This document shows, in pieces, positions 26,371 to 34,985 of a stretch of DNA of 64,000 nt. The stretch lies in assembly GCF_051466335.1 (NCBI RefSeq), contig NZ_CP195793.1, positions 1,984,001 through 2,048,000 of the forward strand, in the 5' to 3' direction. The position numbers and the translations under genes are program-made. Source of the stretch: Planctomicrobium sp051466335. Its GTDB lineage: Bacteria > Planctomycetota > Planctomycetia > Planctomycetales > Planctomycetaceae. The notes under the pieces are model-generated. The model saw only the letters and a list, made by a program, of their open reading frames with translations. It made no database searches and was not told where the DNA came from. Numbering within the stretch: the first letter of the stretch is position 1; the number at the start of each line of letters is the position of its first letter.

Positions 26371-27045
26371 GTGGTTGTGTTGCTTCTGCAGTTGATTCTG
26401 CTGTTTCTCGGGCTCTTCCTGATGCTGATCATCCTCCTCCAACGAGGACGTGGGGGTGGTTTGGCTGGTGCATTCGGGGGCGCAGGTGGTCAAAGTGCTT
26501 TCGGTACCAAAGCAGGGGATATGTTCACCTGGCTGACTGTTGGAACAGCGACTGTCTGGGTACTGGTTGCCGGAATCAGTGGATGCATGATGCGCAGCAG
26601 CAGCGATGAATTCGCTCGAGGCGCGTTCGGCGAAGACGAAACGAAAGTTGAATCGACTGAAACCGGGGCAACTGGAGCAGCCGAGTCAACGATTCCTGCG
26701 CTGGGCACACCTGAGATTCCAGTGACTCCAGAAGCGACGCCTGAGACGCCTGCGACTGAGCCTGCTCCAGCGACGCAGGAAAGTGCAGTCACCCCAGAAG
26801 TTGCACCAGCGATGGAAGCTCCAGCGGCGGAAGCAGTGCCAGCAACTCCAGATGTTCCTGCGGAAACTCCAGCCGCTGAGCCTGCTGCAGAAGTGCCGGC
26901 AGAAGCCACACCGCCTGCGGTTCCAGAGGAGGCGCCTGCGGCCGAAGCGACTCCAGAAGCCCCTGCAGAACCTGCTCCAGAGGCTCCAGCAACTGAGTCT
27001 GTACCGGAAGCTTCAGAATCCCCAGTCAGCCCAGCTGCAGAATAG
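26371..27045 (+). CDS. secG: Preprotein translocase subunit SecG with long acidic Ala/Pro tail
   Basis: A 224-residue SecG starting at GTG 26371. Residues 1-75 are a normal SecG: two TM segments (about 3-22 and 55-72) separated by LLQRGRGGGLAGAFGGAGGQSAFG, the diagnostic loop. SecG aids SecYEG protein export. The following 145 residues are built almost only of Ala, Pro, Glu, Thr and Val in irregular PAxET-type repeats. Normal SecG proteins have 75-120 residues. The tail follows the second TM and its side of the membrane depends on topology. It lies between tpiA and yicC in one direction. Confidence 0.88.
   Translation: MVVLLLQLILLFLGLFLMLIILLQRGRGGGLAGAFGGAGGQSAFGTKAGDMFTWLTVGTATVWVLVAGISGCMMRSSSDEFARGAFGEDETKVESTETGATGAAESTIPALGTPEIPVTPEATPETPATEPAPATQESAVTPEVAPAMEAPAAEAVPATPDVPAETPAAEPAAEVPAEATPPAVPEEAPAAEATPEAPAEPAPEAPATESVPEASESPVSPAAE
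26700..27040 (+). repeat. Low-complexity coding repeat in secG
   Basis: A stretch of degenerate GCT/GCA-CCA-GAA-ACT type triplet units encodes the Ala/Pro/Glu/Thr tail of SecG. No exact unit length is kept, as expected for a slippage-prone low-complexity coding region. Confidence 0.6.
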
Positions 27046-27063
27046 AACTGTTTGAGGTCACTC

Positions 27064-27945
27064 ATGCTGTTGAGCATGACTGGGCACGGAGATGCTTCGG
27101 GCCAAAATGAACGAATCGGCGTCACTGCAGAAGTACGCAGCGTCAACAATCGTCATTTGAAAATTTCGCTTCGTTGTCCCGATCCATTTCTGGCGTTGGA
27201 ATCGAATGTGGATCGTGTTGTCCGCGAGATGGTCTCTCGCGGGACATTCACGATTCACTTACGAGTTCGTCAGTTAGGTGATCTTTCTGCTTACCACCTG
27301 AATCCCAGCGTCGCGAGGCAGTATCTTGCTCAGATGCGTGAGATGTGCGCTGAGATGGACCTGAGTCCGCCAGCCACGATCGATTCGCTCCTTTCGCTCC
27401 CGGGAATCGTGGGTGATGGCGAGACGCGCGCTGTGCAGGAATCGGACTGGCCTCTTCTGGAAGAAGTGCTCGTCGCAGCAATGCGAAATCTGCAGGAATT
27501 CCGACGCGAAGAAGGTCAGAACATGGCGACTGAGTTGAAGTCGCTATTACAGATCATTGAAGACAATGCCGAACAGATTGCTTTGCAGGCTCCTGCGGTC
27601 ATTGTTGATTACCGTGATCGCCTGAAGACCCGCGTGAATGATCTGCTGGCTTCGAACTCAGTCAAAGTAACCGACAACGATCTGATTCGCGAAGTGAGCC
27701 TATTCGCGGATCGCTGTGACATCACAGAAGAGCTGATGCGGTTGCGGTCTCACATTCAGCAGTATCGCAACCTGCTCGAAGGAGAGGGATCGAACGGTCG
27801 TAAGTTAGAGTTTCTCGGTCAGGAACTCTTCCGCGAAATCAACACGACGGGCTCAAAGGCGAACAACATCGACATTGCCCATCGGGTCGTTGAGATGAAG
27901 GCGGCGATCGAGAAGATGCGAGAGATCATCCTGAACGTCGAATAG
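27064..27945 (+). CDS. YicC family endoribonuclease-like protein
   Basis: A 293-residue YicC-like protein. It begins MLLSMTGHGDA and contains VTAEVRSVNNRHLKIS and, at the end, 'GRKLEFLGQELFREINTTGSKANN' (outline) and MKAAIEKMREIILNVE, all hallmarks of YicC. Escherichia coli YicC is an endoribonuclease acting on small RNAs. ATG 27064 has GAGG (27054-27057) six bases upstream; a TTG at 27052 would add four residues. It follows secG by 18 bases, so the two are probably co-transcribed. In many bacteria yicC is followed by gmk, which is not the case here. Confidence 0.9.
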   Translation: MLLSMTGHGDASGQNERIGVTAEVRSVNNRHLKISLRCPDPFLALESNVDRVVREMVSRGTFTIHLRVRQLGDLSAYHLNPSVARQYLAQMREMCAEMDLSPPATIDSLLSLPGIVGDGETRAVQESDWPLLEEVLVAAMRNLQEFRREEGQNMATELKSLLQIIEDNAEQIALQAPAVIVDYRDRLKTRVNDLLASNSVKVTDNDLIREVSLFADRCDITEELMRLRSHIQQYRNLLEGEGSNGRKLEFLGQELFREINTTGSKANNIDIAHRVVEMKAAIEKMREIILNVE

Positions 27946-28005
27946 TCGTTTCGCGTCATCTTTGTCTTGTCGGCGTACGAGCTAAGTGGTTGAGGAGATT
28001 CTCTG

Positions 28006-28419
28006 ATGGAGTTGCAACCAATACGAGTCAAACAGATTGATCATGTTTCGCTCGTCATTGCAGACCTCGACGCCTCGCGTCATTTCTATCACGCTGTGCT
28101 GGGGATGGAAATTGTTCCCAGACCGGATTTTGATTTTGACGGTCTGTGGCTCCAGGCAGGGTCGACTCTGATTCATCTGATTGTTGAGCACGAGAAGTCG
28201 GGGCCTGCAGGGAACCGGATGGCGAGCGGAACGCAGCCTGGGCGGACGTGGCATCTGGCATTCGAAGTGGACGACGCCATCCTTGCTCATGCTCTGTTGG
28301 AGCAGTGGGGGATGAAAGCTGTTTCTGGTCCCAAGGTACGGCCCGATGGTGCTGTGCAAGTTGTTGTTTTGGACCCGGATGGATACGTGGTTGAGTTGTT
28401 CCATCTTCGCCAAATGTGA
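28006..28419 (+). CDS. VOC (glyoxalase/bleomycin resistance-like) family protein
   Basis: A 137-residue single VOC-domain protein with two beta-alpha-beta-beta-beta modules. 'IDHVSLVIADLDASRHFYHAVLGM' opens it and 'VVVLDPDGYVVELFHL' closes it. Metal ligands could be His14 (IDHV), His in 'TLIHLIVE', and the Glu of VELF. Family members act on diverse small substrates, so the reaction cannot be named. GAGGAG lies about ten bases before the ATG. It is 60 bases after yicC on the same strand. Confidence 0.85.
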   Translation: MELQPIRVKQIDHVSLVIADLDASRHFYHAVLGMEIVPRPDFDFDGLWLQAGSTLIHLIVEHEKSGPAGNRMASGTQPGRTWHLAFEVDDAILAHALLEQWGMKAVSGPKVRPDGAVQVVVLDPDGYVVELFHLRQM

Positions 28420-28666
28420 CGATGAAAGTGTCTGGTACGAATCAAATTACGTGAGATTTTGTACGTTCGGGATGAAATCGGTAGAGAAATTTGCAAGTCT
28501 GGTCGAGGATCGACTTGAAGAGGTTTGTTTAGCGCTAGCCGATCGCGTTGGTTGCAGTCTATACTTCGACCCAGCGTTTCCCTCACGGTCAAACGAGGGA
28601 ATCTGATTCAAGACTTCACGATGGTCGTTTCACATCTTTGGCTTGGCTGATCCTACAGAGAGTATT

Positions 28667-28864
28667 ATGCAAGATACCGCAAAAAAGGTCGTCCTTGGAT
28701 CGATGGCTGTCGCGGGAGTTGTGGCATTGGCTTCGCTCGCAGATTTAATCATCAAGGTTCCTTTTGGTGGGACCTCTCACACGATGCTGATGGATATTCT
28801 CTTCATCGTCAGTAGCGGCATCGTGATCTATCTGGGGCTGAACTCTCTCAAAGATTTGAGCTAG
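28667..28864 (+). CDS. Small two-TM protein, unknown
   Basis: A 65-residue membrane protein starting at ATG 28667 with AGAGAG upstream. Two hydrophobic segments (about 8-26 and 38-58) are separated by 'KVPFGGTSHTML'. I do not recognise the family; planctomycetes have similar short proteins. A TTG start at 28643 would add eight residues. It stands alone. Confidence 0.6.
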   Translation: MQDTAKKVVLGSMAVAGVVALASLADLIIKVPFGGTSHTMLMDILFIVSSGIVIYLGLNSLKDLS

Positions 28865-28931
28865 GTTCTGGCTCGGGGGATATGTCGGCGAAAATTGAGA
28901 TCGATGCGGTCTTCACCGACGCTGTATCCCA

Positions 28932-28969
28932 AAACTCTCAATCGTCTTTTGAGTGGTGAGTTTCTTTTT
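28932..28969 (+). terminator. Possible terminator
   Basis: AAACTC pairs with GAGTTT around an imperfect inner stem and is followed by CTTTTTC. It lies 68 bases behind the small membrane protein gene. Confidence 0.4.
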
Positions 28970-29103
28970 CGCGTGGGGTGTTCCCCCTAGAAGTCGTCGC
29001 GGTGGTGCTTTACTGCTCGCTGGATTCGCGTTGACCTGATCCGCAATTTCGCTTTAGTCTCCCGGTCCTCGTTCATTCTCTCATAGGACATGGAGGTTCG
29101 GAG

Positions 29104-29439
29104 ATGTATTGGATCGAATTGTTGCGAGTGTTCGTGATGACAATGGCTGGAAGTTCGCTCGCCATTGACGTCCCTACTTTGGCTCCCGAGAGGAATCCGC
29201 CACAAACGCGACCTGTACCTGAACTCCGGTTCGCAGGTATTCAGGAACTTCAGCCCGAAATTGCACGGGTAGAGTTTGTGTCAAACGCTGAGCCAGCGCC
29301 GGCAGAACTTCGAGAGCAACGACGTGCTCGCAACGTGATACATGCTGTCCGCGATTTACGTGCTGCTGGACTTTATTTCGAGGCTGATCGAATCGAGCTT
29401 CTTTCGTTGGAAGTCATCGCTCCGGGCGAAGCGGAGTAG
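29104..29439 (+). CDS. Hypothetical protein with N-terminal hydrophobic segment
   Basis: A 111-residue protein with a good ribosome binding site, GGAGG at 29092-29096, seven bases before ATG. A short hydrophobic N-terminus (about 3-20) could be a signal peptide. The C-terminal half, 'REQRRARNVIHAVRDLRAAGLYFEADRIE', is helical and charged. No family is recognised. It converges on the ExbD-like gene with a 32-base gap. Confidence 0.55.
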   Translation: MYWIELLRVFVMTMAGSSLAIDVPTLAPERNPPQTRPVPELRFAGIQELQPEIARVEFVSNAEPAPAELREQRRARNVIHAVRDLRAAGLYFEADRIELLSLEVIAPGEAE

Positions 29440-29471
29440 TTTGGGCTCAGGGCTGATGAAATCGTAGAGAC

Positions 29472-30308
29472 TCAATCGAGACGGAACCCAAGGTCTGCGT
29501 ATTCGAACCTGACAGATCCAAAGTGATCGTTTTGCATTCTCGTAACGAGTACTGGAAGTGCCCTGCGGATTGACTCGGTCATCGCGATCCGCGAAGAGCG
29601 ATCGTAAGTCATCAGGATGACAACGAGGCTTTTCGGCTCAGGGAGAGTTTTGTACCAGGCATAAAGTTCTGCCACGAGGGCTTCGCTGTCGACATCCTCA
29701 TTGGCGAGCATCGGGATCTGAATTCGCGACTTTTTGGGGCCTGAAGAAATTGAGATGAATCCGCTGGCGTCGACGTGAAGTTCCCAGACATCACAGCGTT
29801 TTCGAATCTCTTCATAGGAGAGCAGGTGTTCAACAACTCGCCCGCTGCTCTTCTGCGAGAACTGTCGGAACTGGTCTTTCAGGCGGCTCAATTCCTGTGG
29901 TGACCGCTCTAGTGCGGGCATTCGGGTCGATTCGAGCAATCGGTCGACTTCCTGCTCGGGGATCTGGAACATTTCGGAAATCATGTCCGAGACAACCTTC
30001 TGCCGTTCGACAGTCAATTCCAGTTCTCTTTGAAATTGCATTGCTTGTTGCTGTTGCTGTGTCAGAGCTAGCTGGGTTTCGGTTCGCAATGCGCGTGAGA
30101 CCTCAATCTCCTGATGCAGGGCTTCTTCTTTCAGGAGCAATTCCAGAAGCCTCGCCTTTGCGTCGGCGAGTTCTGTGACAGTGACCGCAGCTTTCTGAGT
30201 GATACGATGTTCCGTTTCACGCATCTCCAGGTATTGTGCGAAAACGATAATGAGCAGCATGTCGAGCAAAGGTGTCAGTTGGAGCGCCATGCGACGCGGT
30301 GTCAGCAT
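29472..30308 (-). CDS. ExbD/TolR-like protein with coiled-coil insert
   Basis: A 278-residue protein. The N-terminus RRMALQLTPLLDMLLIIVFAQ contains a TM segment (about 12-27) with Asp16 in the position of the proton-conducting Asp of ExbD/TolR. A coiled coil rich in Gln, Glu and Leu (about 35-130) follows, then a C-terminal domain (about 170-278) with 'SLVVILMTYDRSSRIAMTESIRRALP', similar in layout to the ExbD periplasmic domain. Normal ExbD is about 140 residues, so this one is doubled by the insert. The gene overlaps the upstream ExbB-like gene by one base (TGATG), showing translational coupling. It is probably one half of an inner-membrane, ion-driven motor. Confidence 0.75.
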   Translation of the reverse strand: MLTPRRMALQLTPLLDMLLIIVFAQYLEMRETEHRITQKAAVTVTELADAKARLLELLLKEEALHQEIEVSRALRTETQLALTQQQQQAMQFQRELELTVERQKVVSDMISEMFQIPEQEVDRLLESTRMPALERSPQELSRLKDQFRQFSQKSSGRVVEHLLSYEEIRKRCDVWELHVDASGFISISSGPKKSRIQIPMLANEDVDSEALVAELYAWYKTLPEPKSLVVILMTYDRSSRIAMTESIRRALPVLVTRMQNDHFGSVRFEYADLGFRLD

Positions 30309-30976
30309 CAGGCGTCCTCCTCTTGCGAGGCAATTAAAGTCAGTTCGCGTTTGACGCGAGCGACGGTCTGCCTGACCTGATCACGATTTTCAGAGAGCCG
30401 CATAAATGCCGGTTCAAGGCAGCTGTTGATGAACATCAAAATCATTGCAGCGAAGATACCCGCTGCTGTCGACCAGATGGCGTTCCCCAGTTCACCGAGC
30501 AGGTTCCCTGTGACGGAGACGGACAGGTCGGCAGGTGGTGGAGTCTGCAGCACTGCACCAATCGCGAGGATTGTTCCGAGCACGCCTGCGAGAGGATAGG
30601 CTTCGATCATCGTGCGGCACATGTTGTAGACCGTCTCGAACGTCATCGAATTCAGGTACATGCGTTTTTCGTCCAGAATCTTCATTCGCGCCAGAATGGT
30701 TCTTCGATCGGTCTTGCGAGTGGTGTCATCGATGGTGTCATTGACATCCGCCAGAAATGCTTCAATCTGATCGGAAAGGTGAGAGTTGGACCCAAGCAGG
30801 CTTTGGTTCCGGATCCCCTTTGTGAAGTCAAACAGCGTTGAGACAATCGCGCGACGATCGTGTCGGAACCAGATCCAAAGGACAAAGAACACAAAGAGGT
30901 GGAACGCGAAGCATCCACAAATGAAGTAGGTCGATGCTTCGGAAAGCTGATTAAGTAAGGGACCGTACACTGGCAA
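30308..30976 (-). CDS. MotA/TolQ/ExbB proton channel family protein
   Basis: A 222-residue protein with three TM segments (about 16-37, 120-138 and 160-180) and the ExbB/TolQ signature 'LAGVLGTILAIGAVLQ' followed by 'AIWSTAAGIFAAMI'. The family forms the stator with ExbD/TolR and uses the proton gradient to drive an envelope process. The partner is the next gene. The start is uncertain: TTG 30976 is the first standard start, but the same frame stays open to 31069, with plausible protein sequence (VVGEFTNGFATL...) and no ATG, GTG or TTG in it. A non-standard start or an undetected frameshift is possible. Confidence 0.8.
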   Translation of the reverse strand: MPVYGPLLNQLSEASTYFICGCFAFHLFVFFVLWIWFRHDRRAIVSTLFDFTKGIRNQSLLGSNSHLSDQIEAFLADVNDTIDDTTRKTDRRTILARMKILDEKRMYLNSMTFETVYNMCRTMIEAYPLAGVLGTILAIGAVLQTPPPADLSVSVTGNLLGELGNAIWSTAAGIFAAMILMFINSCLEPAFMRLSENRDQVRQTVARVKRELTLIASQEEDA

Positions 30977-31306
30977 CCCGGTGTTATCAGGAGGGAGAAG
31001 GACTGAGGGATCGATCGTCTTCAGGGTGGCGAAGCCATTTGTGAATTCGCCGACGACTCGATTCCTGCTCTAACCTTCGCGATCGTGATTGTTTCGGTCA
31101 AGATCGGCTTTCGTTTCGATTCCTGATTTTGAAGCGAGGAGCTTGGAGTGGAGACGGCATTTTGAAGTTCCGCGAGTGTGAGATTCGCGATACAAAAATT
31201 GAACTTCGCCTCGAAGTTTTGCGTTCGGTCCCCTATTGTGCCTCTGTCGTGAGGAGGCGGATGAGGCCTCATAAACAAGCAGTGAAATGAGATAGGAAGA
31301 CTCCGC
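30977..31306. other. Divergent region, ExbB-like / zinc-ribbon genes
   Basis: About 330 bases. The minus-strand frame of the ExbB-like protein continues open to 31069 before a TAG. The rest should hold divergent promoters. AGGA before ATG 31307 serves the zinc-ribbon gene. No terminator or repeat was seen. Confidence 0.4.
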
Positions 31307-32434
31307 ATGTCTGATTCAGACTCTACTTACGGGGAGAGTGTGGATGGTGGGAAGGGGAGGATCTTCCCTTGCTTAACATGCGGTGCGGACATGGTTTTCG
31401 AAAAGGGGACCCAAAACCTCATCTGCAATCATTGTGGCGGTAAACGGGACATTGTGCTGCAGCCAAATGCTCGGGTGCAGGAACAAGACTTCGATGCGAT
31501 GATGCAGAAGCTGATCGAGGAGAAGCAAAAAAAGGCCGAGACCGAGGCCCCAGCTGAACATCAAGAAGTCCAGTGTGAGGCGTGTGGGGCGACGGTCGCC
31601 TTTATCGGAACGTTGACGAGTTCATCGTGTCCCTACTGCGGAACTCCAATTCAACGGGCTCGAATTCACAAGGGGGGAAATCGAATCCCCGTGGACGCTC
31701 TGAGTCCGTTCGTCGTACGAGAAGATAAAGCACGGCAGATTTTCCAGAATTGGGTGAGCACCCGTTGGTTTGCGCCGAACAAATTTAAGCATGCAGGCGA
31801 CGATGGCAAGTTCCAGGGGAGCTATCTTCCGTTCTGGACTTTCGATTCAATGACCTACACGCGGTATACCGGGCAACGCGGTGAGCACTATTATGTTACC
31901 GTCGGTAGTGGGAAGAACGAATCTCGGCAGCGGCGGACACGGTGGTATTCGACAAGCGGTCACGTTCGTCATTTTTTTGATGACCGACTCGTCTTTGCCG
32001 CCAAAGGGATGCCGACCAGCCTGATAAACAATCTCGGTCCATGGAAGTTGAATAAAGCGGTCCCATTCACACCGGAATATCTCGCAGGAATCACTGCAAG
32101 AACATACGACGTTGAACTGAAAGAGGGATACCAACTCGCCAAACGCCAGATGGAGACCGAAATAAGGTCGCTTTGCGAAGGGGATATCGGTGGAGATGAC
32201 CAACGCCTTGATACTGTGGATACTCAGTTCGCCGATGTGACGTTCAAGCACATCCTGTTACCGATCTGGATTCTGGCTTATCAGTTTCACAACAAACCGT
32301 ACGTCGTCGCGATTAATGCTGTCACCGGGAAATTAGATGGGCAGCGACCTTATAGTATGATCAAGATCGGCCTGGCGACTCTGCTCGGACTGATTGCATT
32401 CATAGTTGCTGGCACCGTATTGCAACAGAGATAG
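31307..32434 (+). CDS. Double zinc-ribbon protein with C-terminal TM anchor
   Basis: A 375-residue protein with two CxxC...CxxC zinc ribbons: Cys22/25/40/43 and Cys90/93/108/111. A long beta-rich central region (about 130-330) includes 'YLPFWTFDSMTYTRYTGQRG' and 'FKHILLPIWILAYQF'. One TM segment lies at the end (about 351-371), so the ribbons face the cytoplasm if the protein is tail-anchored. Similar proteins are annotated only as zinc-ribbon or TFIIB-type domain proteins; no reaction is known. The gene is monocistronic. Confidence 0.7.
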   Translation: MSDSDSTYGESVDGGKGRIFPCLTCGADMVFEKGTQNLICNHCGGKRDIVLQPNARVQEQDFDAMMQKLIEEKQKKAETEAPAEHQEVQCEACGATVAFIGTLTSSSCPYCGTPIQRARIHKGGNRIPVDALSPFVVREDKARQIFQNWVSTRWFAPNKFKHAGDDGKFQGSYLPFWTFDSMTYTRYTGQRGEHYYVTVGSGKNESRQRRTRWYSTSGHVRHFFDDRLVFAAKGMPTSLINNLGPWKLNKAVPFTPEYLAGITARTYDVELKEGYQLAKRQMETEIRSLCEGDIGGDDQRLDTVDTQFADVTFKHILLPIWILAYQFHNKPYVVAINAVTGKLDGQRPYSMIKIGLATLLGLIAFIVAGTVLQQR

Positions 32435-32506
32435 TTCGACAATGGACCAACTCATCAGATTTCAAGGCGGTTGTTGAGTCGAGCAATTGTATCGATGAAA
32501 TACAAA

Positions 32507-32538
32507 CAGCCTGTCTGTCTGAGATGACAAGCAGGCTG
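32507..32538 (-). terminator. Terminator of the lipoprotein gene
   Basis: Stem CAGCCTG...CAGGCTG with an inner TGTC/GACA pairing. Read on the minus strand it is followed by TTTGTATTT. It lies downstream of the minus-strand lipoprotein gene. Confidence 0.6.
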
Positions 32539-32606
32539 ATCGGTGAATGACAATCTGTGGTCATTGCTCTCGTTCGGTTGGAACGAGCAACCCTGACGAG
32601 CGTTGA

Positions 32607-33044
32607 TTACTTGGTTAAAGTAAAGTCTTCTTTGTTGGCTCCCGATTTGATGTCGACCTTGAGTTCGCTCTTCTTGTTGTACTTGTCGGGGATTGCTTCT
32701 TTTCGTTCGTCAATCTTTGTCCCAGCAGGCGTTGGTGATCCCGCTTCGATCTGCTTGCCGGTTTTCTTGTTCCACGAAATGTGAACCGTGTTATTGCCGA
32801 GCATCGGGCCATTTTCAGATGGAATGGAGTACGTGCCATTTGAAATAGCCCCTCCGGTGGAGGGCCCTTTTTCTGCGATGAAAGTAATTGAACCTTCTTC
32901 GACTGGTTCACCGTTGAAAGTGACCGATCCAGAAATTGAAGCACGGTTGTCGTTGCCGCCACCGCAACCGCTTAGGATAGGGCTGATTCCAAACGCGAAG
33001 ATCGCGAGAAGCAGAGTCTGAGTTCTAAATTTCAAAGTGAGCAT
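32607..33044 (-). CDS. Small lipoprotein with carboxypeptidase-regulatory-like fold
   Basis: A 145-residue lipoprotein. The signal peptide ends in the lipobox LSGC with Cys27, followed by GGGND. The mature domain starts with 'SISGSVTFNGEPVEEGSITFI' and later 'GTYSIP', a transthyretin-like beta sandwich as in planctomycete carboxypeptidase-regulatory-like proteins. GGAG lies seven bases before ATG 33044, which decides the start against the longer frame to 33215. Planctomycetes often encode such a lipoprotein directly behind a DUF1559 gene, as here. The role is unknown; it is probably on the cell surface or outer membrane. Confidence 0.82.
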   Translation of the reverse strand: MLTLKFRTQTLLLAIFAFGISPILSGCGGGNDNRASISGSVTFNGEPVEEGSITFIAEKGPSTGGAISNGTYSIPSENGPMLGNNTVHISWNKKTGKQIEAGSPTPAGTKIDERKEAIPDKYNKKSELKVDIKSGANKEDFTLTK

Positions 33045-33255
33045 CCTTTTGCTCCGGACGACCAGTGCGTCGTCGATATGATTAATGTGAAATGGATGAA
33101 ACTGAAGAACCACTCGCCACAAACAGATCGCTGGAAACGTTTGCAACGAGTGATTCGCTTTGTGATAAATTTTTAACGGCAGAAACAGCCGCGCAATTTG
33201 TATTGCCGCATTCATTTCTGCCGCAGTGCAAAATTAAATCATCATGGAATTCTCT

Positions 33256-34233
33256 TTAGAACTCTCCGATGACTTGGCCATCCGCGATAAAGCCGAGATT
33301 CCGCCAAGTCGTCAGATTGATGTTGTCGCTGACAAACCGCACCGAACCGTCTGCAAGCAATGCGTGAACACCGCCTGTGTGGCGACTTCGTGGGGAAACG
33401 AAGTTGGTGGACGTGTTTGAATCTGGAAGGCATGGAAGATTCATGAGCGGAAGGTTCGCTCCATTTGTGTTGCTGCATCCTTCATTCCATTCGAAGATTC
33501 GGTCTGGTGCGCGGCTGTTCGGAGTATTGGTCACGTGCATGTACTTGTCGCCAGCACGAGACGTATAAAAATGACCTCGCCAGTCTCCCGGAGTTCCAGT
33601 CAGGTATTCTGCCATCAGCATTGTGTTGGAAGTTCCATCCAGAATATGTGCGATCTTCGCTCCGCGGTTGGGGGCGAAGGCGGCGCGAGTTCCCTGGAGG
33701 TCAGCCCATGTTTCCCCATCATTCAGGCCGGAAGTGAACCCCATATAATTTGTGCAGGGGAGCTTCATTGGAATCTGCTTGGTGGGGTTCATTCCATCCG
33801 AAGGACAGAGGATTGAAGGGATTGCGACTCGCACTTCTTGTGGCCAAGCGGCCTCTGCGGACCCATCCCAGGGTGGAACACGTCCCCAATCTGCTGCCAG
33901 TGCGTTGTACATGGGAGCCTGATCGAGGTAGGGAAGAATGAAGTGGACGATATACGGCCATTCTGGTGCCCAGCTGGGCGGACGCATAATTGTCGCAGGG
34001 GGGAAGTTGCCAGCGATGTCGTGGTAGTTGTGAAGTGCCAATCCCAACTGTTTGAGGTTGTTCTTGCACTGCGAACGTCTTGCTGCCTCCCGAGCTTGCT
34101 GGACTGCCGGGAGGAGCAGTGCGATGAGGACCGCGATAATCGCGATCACGACGAGTAGTTCAATGAGCGTGAATCCAGTGTTCTTTGACCTTCTGGGCGC
34201 CGGGTGGCTGCACTGAAATATGAACCTCAACAT
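33256..34233 (-). CDS. DUF1559 prepilin-like protein
   Basis: A 325-residue type IV pilin-like protein. The prepilin signal is cut between Gly20 and Phe21 in NTGFTLIELLVVIAIIAVLIALLLPA, with the conserved Glu at mature position 5. The DUF1559 domain follows: 'QCKNNLKQLGLALHNYHD' and, near the end, HALLADGSVRFVSDNI, the H-X9-DG motif. AAGGTG lies six bases before ATG 34233. DUF1559 proteins form a large planctomycete-specific family of exported pilin-like proteins. The prepilin peptidase needed to process it is probably the one encoded about 2 kb further on. It is followed by its lipoprotein partner. Confidence 0.93.
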   Translation of the reverse strand: MLRFIFQCSHPAPRRSKNTGFTLIELLVVIAIIAVLIALLLPAVQQAREAARRSQCKNNLKQLGLALHNYHDIAGNFPPATIMRPPSWAPEWPYIVHFILPYLDQAPMYNALAADWGRVPPWDGSAEAAWPQEVRVAIPSILCPSDGMNPTKQIPMKLPCTNYMGFTSGLNDGETWADLQGTRAAFAPNRGAKIAHILDGTSNTMLMAEYLTGTPGDWRGHFYTSRAGDKYMHVTNTPNSRAPDRIFEWNEGCSNTNGANLPLMNLPCLPDSNTSTNFVSPRSRHTGGVHALLADGSVRFVSDNINLTTWRNLGFIADGQVIGEF

Positions 34234-34851
34234 ACTGCACCTTTCAATCAATATGACGGAACGAGATGTTCTTGGGAATTCAGCGAGTCACGGACTCAGT
34301 GCCTCAACTATCTAATCAAACTCTGAGTTCTTAGAGACTCGAACGGGTTCCCGCCTGAGTAATGGGAAGCAGATGAAATGACGTGGTTAATCTGAACGCG
34401 TGAACAAATGCTGCGTTGTGGATGTGTTCTGTGTCTGTGAAGATTATCAGATGATTTTATTAGGTCAATCCTGGATTTTTTACTTAACCGATCAGTTGAT
34501 CCAATTTTTCCGTTGAAGCGACGACGCCACAGAAGGTTGGGTCGAGGAGAAATCCACAGGAATGACCGCGTCTTGCACTGGCTGGTACTGTTTTTTGCGG
34601 GGAGCATCAGGCAAGCGACCGCAGTCGAACTATGATCAGTTCCGCGGGGATAGCTTGTTCGTCAACTGCATCGACTTCGACCGACCAAATCAAACTGGTG
34701 CGCAAGAGCGAGCCCAGAGTGTGGGGAAAGCATGATTCGAAAATTCGCGACTCAATCCGTGGGAAGACATTGTCCGAAGCAAATTTCGGGAGGGCGCGCG
34801 ATCGGTCTTGTTCTCTCGAATCGCGACGACATGTGACAATTGAAGAAGCAA
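34234..34851. other. Intergenic region upstream of the DUF1559 gene
   Basis: About 620 bases without a supported gene. Frames of 99-119 codons exist but overlap on both strands and cross the tRNA region. The part 34240-34460 is AT-rich and probably carries the promoter of the DUF1559 gene. No repeat or RNA family was recognised. Confidence 0.45.
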
Positions 34852-34895
34852 AAAAGAAAGCCCGTCGACTTCAAATGCCGACGGGCTTTCTTTTT
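34852..34895. terminator. Bidirectional terminator next to tRNA-Ser
   Basis: A long stem, AGAAAGCCCGTCG / CGACGGGCTTTCT with a short loop, is flanked by T-runs in both directions. It lies directly behind the minus-strand tRNA-Ser gene and very likely ends its transcript. Confidence 0.85.
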
Positions 34896-34896
34896 G

Positions 34897-34985
<89 letters not shown>

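Noticed and set aside
29472..30976. Possible Zorya-type defence motor
   Set aside because: The pair is TolQ/TolR-like, but no ZorC, ZorD or ZorE-like helicase or nuclease gene is next to it, and the ExbB-like protein lacks the long ZorA tail.
32407..32421. TGGCACCGTATTGCA, resembling a sigma-54 promoter
   Set aside because: The GG and GC are nine bases apart and not ten, and the site lies inside the zinc-ribbon gene with no plus-strand gene closely downstream.
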